From the NCBI GenBank assembly GCA_021799315.1, contig JAJZAR010000026.1, forward strand, positions 1-15,055: DNA of 15,055 nucleotides, given 5' to 3'. Under the pieces are notes generated by a model. That model made no database searches. It was not told the origin of the DNA and saw nothing but the letters and a program-made list of their open reading frames with translations. The DNA comes from Thermoplasmata archaeon (GTDB taxonomy: Archaea; Thermoplasmatota; Thermoplasmata; Thermoplasmatales; Thermoplasmataceae). Shown one piece after another: positions 7,196 to 13,007 of this stretch. Each line of letters starts with the position of its first letter. The first letter of the stretch is position 1. Both the position numbers and the translations under genes were made by a program.

Positions 7196-7395
7196 CTATT
7201 TAGCAAAATATTTTGAAAGCTTATTCGATCCAACAATTCTTTCTATTTCTCCACCATTCCTAGGTATTCACATTTGTCTGCAGATCCTCCACCGACTCCA
7301 ACTTTCTTTCCGCGCCATCTGCACGCATAACATTGATTTCTATCTCAGCTATGCCATCCAGTAGTGAAATATCTCATTCTCTTATTCTTGTTCAT
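7196..7395 (-). pseudogene. Decayed small gene, frame-shifted
   Basis: The minus strand is strongly purine-rich but reads as coding only with lesions. One reconstruction starts at ATG 7395 (AAGGAG lies about 11 nt before it), crosses an in-frame TGA (7345-7347), carries CYAC (about 7321-7332) and DKCEYLGM, and meets TAG at 7243-7245. Adding one A in the run before that stop joins it to IERIVGSNKLSKYFAK and a stop at 7196-7198. A second reconstruction uses another frame (about 7376-7260, containing ISLLDGIAEIEINV and KLESVEDLQ), which then shifts into the same C-terminal frame. The shared tail is the firmest part. I recognise no family. It may be decay or a sequencing slip; chance in a purine-rich stretch is also possible. 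Confidence 0.3.
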
Positions 7396-7709
7396 ATCTC
7401 GGCTGCTCCTTGGATTAGGATTTCACTATCCCACAATGGGTTATCACGCCAAGATACTCTCTGTGAGTTTGTATTTCTTCGCCCTGTTCGGAAGAACAAC
7501 CTTATTTCATAGTGCGAAAGAATTTGTATAACGATCTTTCGTCTTAATACAGAGAGGCTGCAAAATGAATGCTCAAATGAGATTAGAATGAAGGAATACG
7601 TATGAACTATTACGCAAAAAACAGAGAGTTAAGACTATAAATTTTGAATGAAGCTAGGATCCAAAACTGAGGATCACGTAGCAGAGATTTTTCTATGACA
7701 TAATTTTAA

Positions 7710-7850
7710 TCAGTAAATACCAAAACCTATATTCGTAGCCGCAATGATTTTTAAAAACTCTTCTTCTACCTTACCTATGTTCTTTATCAATCTTGACTGT
7801 GAAACGGATCTCAATTGAAACAAATCTATTACTGATTTAAAATGTTAGAC
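7710..7850 (-). pseudogene. Possible gene remnant
   Basis: An open stretch of about 44 codons on the minus strand without an ATG, ending at TGA 7710-7712. Its second half reads SRLIKNIGKVEEEFLKII then AATNIGFGIY, with amphipathic spacing like a real protein end. A short ATG-started frame upstream (MSNILN) ends just where this one becomes open, as if one base had been lost or gained. No family is recognised, and the length is within what chance allows at this base composition. Confidence 0.2.
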
Positions 7851-8000
7851 ATACGTATGATGTTGATGAGACTCTAGACTCCCAATATCTAATAATTAAA
7901 CTGTTACGCCACAAACTTCATTTTACATGGTCATCTTCATCAACGTTCAAAAGACTTCTGGCTTCAGCTTTAGGAATTATTATGCTTGAAGAAGGCAGAT

Positions 8001-8519
8001 TTAAACCGCGTTTTCTGAAACAAATTTAAGAAGATCTGATAGGGGGAGACCATTTTCCCATTTCATGATAAAATTATCACTTTTTGACGTTTCGATCTCC
8101 GGGAGTATGTTATAGATATTTCTGTATCTGCCCTGGGGTTCCCCGGGGACTTTGAACATCCTCCATGACTCTCCTTCGGCATTTTTCAAGCGAAATCCAT
8201 ACATGAGAAAAAGACCTGAACTGTGACATTTCTCTGCGAGTCTTTCTGCCTGCTCCTGATTTTTTCCAGAAGATGACGCAAAGGTAAGTTTTGAATTCTG
8301 GGAACTCTTTACCTCTATTATCATCGATATATCAAAACGAAGTGCGATGAGATCTGCTCCCTTGGAACCCGCAGCTCTGGTCACATAAAAAGGATACTTT
8401 TGCAATGACTCATACGCCTCTCTAGAAAGGAAGTCCAGGGTCTTTGAAACTTTCTTAATTATTTTCTGATTACCAGAAAGAATGTTTACCAGTTCTCTCT
8501 CATATATGCTGCCATTCAA
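8001..8519 (-). CDS. hjc: Hjc-like Holliday junction resolvase (PD-(D/E)XK nuclease)
   Basis: A 172-residue protein with the core of archaeal Hjc, the nuclease that resolves four-way DNA junctions in recombination and fork repair. An N-terminal helix carries YEREL (E7). RAAGSKGADLIAL (48-60) supplies the conserved Arg/Gly and the metal-binding D56, and IIEVKSS (67-73) gives the E-x-K pair E69/K71. The family usually has the helix close to the core; here about 25 extra residues (15-40) intervene, and the C-terminus after about 125 is longer than in minimal Hjc. The start must be TTG (8519): an in-frame stop lies upstream and the next Met is inside the core. A TATA-like AATAAAATTT (8546-8555) is centred about 31 nt upstream. 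The frame one base over stays open to 7918 past the stop and may be the original C-terminus (see findings). Another PD-(D/E)XK nuclease is possible. Confidence 0.75.
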   Translation of the reverse strand: MNGSIYERELVNILSGNQKIIKKVSKTLDFLSREAYESLQKYPFYVTRAAGSKGADLIALRFDISMIIEVKSSQNSKLTFASSSGKNQEQAERLAEKCHSSGLFLMYGFRLKNAEGESWRMFKVPGEPQGRYRNIYNILPEIETSKSDNFIMKWENGLPLSDLLKFVSENAV

Positions 8520-8632
8520 TGGGAGAACATATGATTATAGTATAGAAATTTTATTCGTGCATCGGGTTGAGTAGCCAGAATAATTGGTAATTTTGACTCC
8601 GTGATCACTAAAGCTATTTAATTTCAAATACC

Positions 8633-8642
8633 TTAAAATAAA
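8633..8642 (+). promoter_or_regulatory. TATA-like box of the acyl-CoA synthetase gene
   Basis: TTAAAATAAA is centred about 25 nt before the ATG at 8663, predicting a leaderless transcript. No Shine-Dalgarno-like sequence is present between it and the start; the spacer is T-rich. Confidence 0.55.
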
Positions 8643-8662
8643 GGTTTTTCATTTTATTTTAT

Positions 8663-10549
8663 ATGGCATTTCAGAGAAAGACCGTTTTTTCACCGAGCAA
8701 AGAAGCAGTAGAAAAAAGCAATATCAACTCACTTAAAAACTTCATTGGTCTTGATACCATAGAAGATCTGTATGATTTTTCCGACAGTCATATGGAGCAA
8801 TTTTACGAATACGTTGTGAGGCATGCAGGTATATGGTTCACGAAGCCATACAAATCTGTAAGGGATAGCTCTGAAGGCAAGGAGCATACAAAATGGTTCA
8901 CAGGCGGAGAGATCAACATAACATACAACTGCGTGGAGCGATATAAAAAGAGTAAAAATCCTGCAATAAAATGTGTTTATGAAGATTCTCCCATAAGGAT
9001 CATATCCTTCGCTCAGTTAGATGACATAACGGGAAGACTGGCAGGCTCCCTTCGTAGCCTGAAGGTGAACAAAGGCGATCGGGTAGGCATTTTCATGCCC
9101 ATGGTGCCGGAAGCTATCTTCGCAATGTATGCCATCATGCGTATAGGTGCTGTGGCAGTCCCCATGTTTTCTGGTTATGGAAGGGATGCAGTAAAAACAA
9201 GGGTAGATGATGCCGGGATAAAATACATATTCACAATTGAATCCTATTCACGAAGAGGGAAAAAAATACAGATGGCCTCTCTAATATCTGATATTCCCGG
9301 GACAAAACTTATAACACTGCACAGAGAAGGAACAGAAGGGCTAGACTTCTATGAACTTGTGGAAAAAGGAATGTATCAAAAAAGCCTGAACACAGGCTCT
9401 GAAGACCCGGCCATAATGCTATATACATCTGGAACAACAGGAAAACCCAAGGGGACCATACATGTGCATGGTGGCTCATTTGTAAATCTTGTGAAGGAAG
9501 TGAAATATTATCTCAATTTTAAGGAGCAGGATGTTCTTTACTGGATAACAGATCTTGGCTGGATGATGGGCCCATGGGAAATACTTGGTGCCAATGCATT
9601 GGGGGGAACTGTGTTCCTTTACCCGGGGGCTGTGGATTATCCAAGATCAGAGAGAGTTTGGGACATGGTTGAGCAACACGGTATAACCATTCTCGGTCTA
9701 TCACCAACCTTTGTAAGAACCATGAGATCAAGGGGAATTCACAGATCTTTCAAATCACTTAAGGCTATTGCATCAACGGGAGAACCCTGGGATAAGGAAT
9801 CGTGGCTCTACACATTCAATGTGTTTGGAGAGGGGAGATTGCCCATTTGCAACGTATCTGGCGGAACAGACATAATGGGTTGCTTTCTGGCATCCACACC
9901 AGTAACCGATCTTGAACCAAATTGTCTCTACAAAGGGTTAGGCATGGCCGTCACCGTACTTGATGAGAGTGGAAACGAAGTTTTTGATCAGATAGGTCAT
10001 CTAGTTTCAAGAGAGCATCTTCCTTCTATGACCCGGGGTGTATGGAATAACCCGGACAGGTATATGCGTTCATACTGGTCCAAGTTCCCTGGGTACTGGT
10101 CCCAGGGTGACTGGGCAATGCAGACTCTGGACGGTCACTTTTTCCTCTATGGTAGGTCGGACGATGTTATTAAAACATCAGGAAAGCGGGTTGGGCCAGG
10201 AGAGATTGAAGACATATGCTCTGGTGTTAAGGGGGTCATTGAATCAGCTACCATAGGTATTCCAGATGAAAAGAAAGGGGAGATGATTGTTGTCTTCTAT
10301 ACAGGGACGGATTCTGAGGATGTTAAAAAGGAAATTTCAAGGGAAGTCAGCTCAGTAATGGGTAGGTCTTTTGCTCCCTGGAAAATCCTTCATGTTAACG
10401 ATCTGCCCAAGACAAGAAATGGAAAGATTATGAGAAGAACATTGAAGAGTGCCTTTCTCGGAGAAGATCAAGGTGATATATCAGGAATGGAAGACCCTTC
10501 AGTATTGAATGAAATTGTTAAAATAGGAGAGAGGGAAAATAAACATTAA
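8663..10549 (+). CDS. AMP-forming acyl-CoA synthetase (acetyl/propionyl-CoA synthetase-like)
   Basis: A 628-residue member of the ANL superfamily that activates a carboxylic acid with ATP to an acyl-adenylate and then to acyl-CoA. Motifs in order: an N-terminal acetyl-CoA-synthetase-type cap (about 30-100), the P-loop-like YTSGTTGKPKGT (254-265), ITDLGWMMGP (295-304), STGEPWD (371-377), SGGTD (399-403) for adenine and ribose contacts, YWSQGDWA (478-485), the hinge GRSDDVIKTSGKRVGPGEIE (497-516) and the catalytic lysine K588 in KTRNGKIMRR. The hinge and length match acetyl-CoA synthetase and its propionate/3-hydroxypropionate relatives better than long-chain ligases. The exact acid cannot be read from sequence. 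The gene stands alone with its own leaderless-type promoter; a K588 acylation switch is known in the family but no partner enzyme is in the window. Confidence 0.88.
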   Translation: MAFQRKTVFSPSKEAVEKSNINSLKNFIGLDTIEDLYDFSDSHMEQFYEYVVRHAGIWFTKPYKSVRDSSEGKEHTKWFTGGEINITYNCVERYKKSKNPAIKCVYEDSPIRIISFAQLDDITGRLAGSLRSLKVNKGDRVGIFMPMVPEAIFAMYAIMRIGAVAVPMFSGYGRDAVKTRVDDAGIKYIFTIESYSRRGKKIQMASLISDIPGTKLITLHREGTEGLDFYELVEKGMYQKSLNTGSEDPAIMLYTSGTTGKPKGTIHVHGGSFVNLVKEVKYYLNFKEQDVLYWITDLGWMMGPWEILGANALGGTVFLYPGAVDYPRSERVWDMVEQHGITILGLSPTFVRTMRSRGIHRSFKSLKAIASTGEPWDKESWLYTFNVFGEGRLPICNVSGGTDIMGCFLASTPVTDLEPNCLYKGLGMAVTVLDESGNEVFDQIGHLVSREHLPSMTRGVWNNPDRYMRSYWSKFPGYWSQGDWAMQTLDGHFFLYGRSDDVIKTSGKRVGPGEIEDICSGVKGVIESATIGIPDEKKGEMIVVFYTGTDSEDVKKEISREVSSVMGRSFAPWKILHVNDLPKTRNGKIMRRTLKSAFLGEDQGDISGMEDPSVLNEIVKIGERENKH

Positions 10550-10760
10550 CATGTAGAAAGTGAAATAAACTTTCATTACCAATCCACTCAGCCTGAAAAT
10601 GGTTAGTCATGTTTAATGGGTACAAAATGAAGATTTACTAGGGAATGTGATTGAATAAACATCATCCCCGCTATTATCATCTAAAATGGATGTGCAAACA
10701 TTAAAATACAACTGTGATTATACACATACATGGATAGTTCATGGAGAGGTAGGTGATATC
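10550..10760 (+). promoter_or_regulatory. Spacer with promoter and strong ribosome site of the 10761 gene
   Basis: TTAAAATA (10701-10708) is a TATA-like box that predicts a transcript start near 10730. The leader would then contain GGAGAGGT (10743-10750) and AGGTGAT (10749-10757 region), close to the complement of the archaeal 16S rRNA 3' end, followed by ATG at 10761. An earlier ATG at 10686 lies upstream of this box and would not be in the transcript. Confidence 0.5.
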
Positions 10761-11012
10761 ATGGTGGATGAAATGCCGAAAATGAGTAGAAAATCGGAGG
10801 TAAGAGTAGGGTTATACATAGCAATTTTTACAATTTTGGGTGTAGTTGGTATGTTATTCCTCGTATTTTCAGGCAGTGATAAAAATGGAGTGTTGGTTAT
10901 AAGCAATGTGTATTACGAATATACAGGGATCGGCTTACTCGTAGCAGATATGGCTTTTATGATCGTTGGAGCTTTGGGGTTTCGCGGAAATAGAAACGCC
11001 TCAACTGCATAA
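10761..11012 (+). CDS. Small two-helix membrane protein, unknown function
   Basis: From the preferred start at 10761 this is an 83-residue protein. An in-frame ATG at 10686 would give 108 residues, but the added part (rich in Y, H, C, T) looks non-coding and contains the TATA-like box, and 10761 has an excellent ribosome site just upstream. A basic N-terminal segment (PKMSRKSEVR) leads into a helix at about 16-37, a short polar loop, a second helix at about 54-75, and a tail with R and N residues. By charge both ends should be cytoplasmic. No conserved motif was recognised. It follows the acyl-CoA synthetase on the same strand but has its own promoter, so a functional link is not implied. Confidence 0.6.
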   Translation: MVDEMPKMSRKSEVRVGLYIAIFTILGVVGMLFLVFSGSDKNGVLVISNVYYEYTGIGLLVADMAFMIVGALGFRGNRNASTA

Positions 11013-11106
11013 GAATCTCTCAAAAGTTTCATAAAAACAAGTGTATATTTGATCTCCCTTGGTCTAAAAAGGTCATTAAATTATCATTTCTCATTTTTTT
11101 CAATGT

Positions 11107-11259
11107 CTACTTCGAGGTATTTGTCTTAATTGCATTATCAGGCATATCTTTAGATTCCTCTCTGTGCAAATCAGCATAATGCAAAGGTCTGAAAAAATAG
11201 CCTCAAAGCCTAGCCTGATCGTAAATAACATCTATCATCTGCTTTGAATATTGTGCCAT
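11107..11259 (-). pseudogene. Possible small gene with an in-frame stop
   Basis: A minus-strand frame opens at ATG 11259 with MAQYSKQMIDVIYDQARL, is broken by TGA at 11203-11205, and continues as GYFFRPLHYADLHREES and a polar tail to TAG at 11107-11109. Without the TGA it would encode 49 residues. A TGG to TGA change (Trp to stop) would explain the break. The region is slightly purine-rich on this strand. No family is recognised. A stop (TAA) lies 6 nt before the ATG. Chance is a real alternative. Confidence 0.22.
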
Positions 11260-11266
11260 TGTTTAC

Positions 11267-11509
11267 ATGCCTATAATCACTGTTTTTCTATGGTTTGCGA
11301 TGGTTCATGGGAATTTAAGAGAGTATTACGAGGAATATGGCTTATTCCAGAAAACAGGTTTAGCGCGGGAAACCCAATCTTTCAGAATTATGAATTTAGA
11401 AATAGGGCCAGAATATGGAGAAAGCAATGCAAAAATGTCTTATTATTCTGGGTTTCCTTCAATATATAAAATGGTTACTGGGCCTTGGGGAACATTATTA
11501 AAGTATTAG
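11267..11509 (+). CDS. Short unknown protein, possibly a gene fragment
   Basis: An 80-residue reading frame with a purine-rich, coding-like strand. The N-terminus is hydrophobic (MPIITVFLWFAMVHG) and could be a membrane anchor; the rest is polar and aromatic, with REYYEEYG, FRIMNLEIGPEYGES and MVTGPWGTLLKY. I recognise no domain. The frame is open for about 15 codons before the ATG, and no good TATA-like box or ribosome site fits this start, so it may be the surviving 3' part of a longer gene. Its stop (11507-11509) lies inside the inverted repeat that precedes the next gene. An overlapping frame from 11251 is a poorer candidate. Confidence 0.45.
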   Translation: MPIITVFLWFAMVHGNLREYYEEYGLFQKTGLARETQSFRIMNLEIGPEYGESNAKMSYYSGFPSIYKMVTGPWGTLLKY

Positions 11510-11515
11510 TAATAC
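11503..11515. promoter_or_regulatory. Perfect 13-bp inverted repeat before the 11529 gene
   Basis: GTATTA (11503-11508) and TAATAC (11510-11515) are exact reverse complements around a single G. The repeat lies 14-26 nt before the ATG at 11529, just after a TATA-like ATTATTAAAG (11494-11503). A dyad between TATA box and start is where an archaeal repressor would block polymerase, so an operator, perhaps for the downstream protein itself, is plausible. Confidence 0.4.
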
Positions 11516-11528
11516 TAAACGGGTTTCT

Positions 11529-11900
11529 ATGTCAGTCCTGAGAAGAGAAACACTCATCAGCGCACTGGAACATACCTACGGCTCAAAAGGTCTAACGCGG
11601 GGTGATGTTCTAGACCTTTGCGACTTCCTGCTAGATTTTTTTGGATATGAAGATTATGTACTGGACAATGTTCTTTCTCCACCAGAGCGAGATGCTTTCT
11701 ACGATCTGGAAGAGAATGGAATTTTAAAAACCCAGGCAGAGGAGATCACATTGAACAAGGGGAAGATGTGGAGGGTGAATCAGTGGGTGTTCAGAAGAAA
11801 CAAGATTCTGGCATTCTCAAAGTTTCCAGTAGAAACCAGTAGTCTGGAAAAGGACTATGAAGAAATTTTCAAGGAACTTGAGAGGCAGGAATTAATATAA
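11529..11900 (+). CDS. Conserved small archaeal protein, winged-helix-like
   Basis: A 123-residue, charged, soluble protein. It resembles an uncharacterised family seen in Thermoplasmata: an N-terminal helix with KGLTRGDVLDL, then FLLDFFGYEDYVLDNVLSP (33-51), a DAFYDLEENGILKT helix-turn segment (55-68), a two-stranded EEITLNKGKMWRVNQWVF wing-like stretch (71-88), and a C-terminal coiled segment. I believe a DUF covers such proteins (possibly DUF6015), but I cannot confirm the number. The helix, helix, beta-hairpin order suggests a winged helix that may bind DNA or RNA; that is inference. The start is supported by a TATA-like box about 29 nt upstream. It converges with the next minus-strand gene with 1 nt between the stops. 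Confidence 0.72.
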   Translation: MSVLRRETLISALEHTYGSKGLTRGDVLDLCDFLLDFFGYEDYVLDNVLSPPERDAFYDLEENGILKTQAEEITLNKGKMWRVNQWVFRRNKILAFSKFPVETSSLEKDYEEIFKELERQELI

Positions 11901-11901
11901 A

Positions 11902-12333
11902 CTATTTTTTAAATATTGTTTTGATCAAAGCAAACGTGGCAATGGCTCCAGCAGCTGCAAGTACTCCGTATGCGGGAGAGTCAAAAATCAGATGCTGTAT
12001 GGGCCTTTTTGCAGGATCAAATCGATCGTAATGCAACTCGAATCTATCTTTGAATTCCACAGCGTGTACACATCCTGGATCATTTGTGAATGTGGCTCTC
12101 CAATCAGCTATCTGTCCTTTCAATTCTCCAACTGACCTCTTGAACAGCGGGCTATCTCCAGGAGAGGGAACATCATCATATGAATTCTTCTTCACAACCA
12201 CCTTTTTTTCATGCAGTGTTTTATAGATCATAGGTTCCCAATAATCTGAAGAATCCATTGTCATAATACCATAATCTCTTTTTATTTTATCAATCTTCTC
12301 TTTTGTCAGATGGCCATCGAAATTGCAGCACAT
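11902..12333 (-). CDS. Tail-anchored hypothetical protein
   Basis: A 143-residue protein of unknown function. A soluble region (1-118) with a charged, aromatic make-up ends in one hydrophobic helix (about 121-140) and a KTIFKK basic tip, so it should sit on the cytoplasmic face held by a C-terminal anchor. An N-terminal CC pair at residues 2-3 would be lost if translation starts at ATG 12258 (118 aa). That start is attractive because a TATA-like ATAAAATAAA (12281-12290) is centred about 27 nt before it, whereas no clear box fits 12333. The longer N-terminus (KEKIDKIKRDYG) reads like real protein, so the choice is open. No known motif was found. Confidence 0.6.
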   Translation of the reverse strand: MCCNFDGHLTKEKIDKIKRDYGIMTMDSSDYWEPMIYKTLHEKKVVVKKNSYDDVPSPGDSPLFKRSVGELKGQIADWRATFTNDPGCVHAVEFKDRFELHYDRFDPAKRPIQHLIFDSPAYGVLAAAGAIATFALIKTIFKK

Positions 12334-12427
12334 TGATTCTATGAGAAAGTTTTGGTACTATGAATGACAATCCTCATATTTCACGAAACAGGCGGAATAT
12401 TTTTAATATAAAATTATGGGCTTTCGT

Positions 12428-12449
12428 CCTTGAGTATGCCTTGAGTATG
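12428..12449. repeat. Two tandem copies of an 11-bp unit
   Basis: CCTTGAGTATG occurs twice back to back (12428-12438 and 12439-12449) with no mismatch. It lies in the 191-bp space between the tail-anchored gene (about 95-115 nt upstream of its first ATG) and the end of the CoxG-like gene. The 11-bp period places both copies on one face of the helix. It may be a binding site or a recent slippage duplication. The rest of this spacer is AT-rich without other clear features. Confidence 0.4.
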
Positions 12450-12524
12450 TACACACCATGATCTAGAATTATAGAATGAGTCTATCTGTTTTTTGCAAAA
12501 CTCCATGCGATGTTTTCACTTGAA

Positions 12525-12980
12525 CTATTCCATCACAGAAGCTTTTAAGTTTTCAATGGTCTTTTCTATGTTTTCCTGAGCTATTTTCCTCACCTTCTCT
12601 ACACCCATTACCTTTGCAATGAGACCAAAATCAAAAGTTCCATTCCATAGTATGTTTGATTCATTTTCTCCGCTCTCCACCAGAACATTCAGATGAAAAA
12701 CCATTTTTGACCCAGCTGCTCTTCCATCTCCTGCAAGCTCAAATCCATCATCTCTGAAGCTCAAATGACCCTTTAGCTTTCCAGATATGCTGCTCATATA
12801 GGAAACATCGGCAGATGAAAGGTCAAATCTCACTTTGCAGGCGAAGTCATTCTCATTAAATGAAATGGATTCCAGACCATACAGGCATTTTCCAATACTT
12901 TCAGGGTTCTTGAAAATTTCAAGAACAGTCTCAGACTTCTTCTGTAATTGGAAATTTCCAGAAAATTCCATTTCACTCAT
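12525..12980 (-). CDS. CoxG-like SRPBCC family protein
   Basis: A 151-residue soluble protein that follows the SRPBCC/CoxG pattern: an opening strand MEFSGNFQLQKKSETVLEIF, a FKNPESIGKCLYGLESI stretch equivalent to the DPE...PG segment of CoxG, alternating strands through GKLKGHLSF and GDGRAAGSKMVFHLNVLV, and a long C-terminal helix (about 121-147) that closes the ligand cavity. CoxG proteins help CO dehydrogenase maturation or anchoring, and related proteins bind quinones or other hydrophobic ligands; no CO dehydrogenase is present here. It lies 27 nt after the GlpA-like gene on the same strand, so they are probably one operon. Two SD-like copies (GGGAGAT and GGGAGA) stand 9 nt before the alternative starts ATG 12980 and ATG 12971, so either may be used. 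Confidence 0.68.
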   Translation of the reverse strand: MSEMEFSGNFQLQKKSETVLEIFKNPESIGKCLYGLESISFNENDFACKVRFDLSSADVSYMSSISGKLKGHLSFRDDGFELAGDGRAAGSKMVFHLNVLVESGENESNILWNGTFDFGLIAKVMGVEKVRKIAQENIEKTIENLKASVME

Positions 12981-13007
12981 TCTCCCGTAATCTCCCTTTG
13001 AAAATAA

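Larger units (their letters stand above)
7147..8000. other. Gene-poor interval with coding relics
   Basis: More than 850 bp without an intact gene. From about 7196 to 7440 the minus strand is purine-rich, as expected of a coding strand in such genomes, yet its open frames are broken (see the relic entry). A second open stretch on the minus strand ends at 7710, and the extension of the resolvase frame ends at 7918. From about 7440 to 7690 nothing specific is seen. No transposase, terminal repeats or tRNA were recognised. The pattern suggests decay of one or more former genes. Confidence 0.5.

Noticed and set aside
7188..7361. Plus-strand frame of about 57 codons behind the CCTTATATAAGG palindrome
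   Set aside because: The plus strand is pyrimidine-rich here, the product is rich in S, L, I and H like an antisense reading, and GGAGG is too far from its ATG.
7345..11205. TGA read as an amino acid (both relics have an in-frame TGA)
   Set aside because: valS and other intact genes here end in TGA at the expected length, so TGA is a normal stop; decay is simpler.
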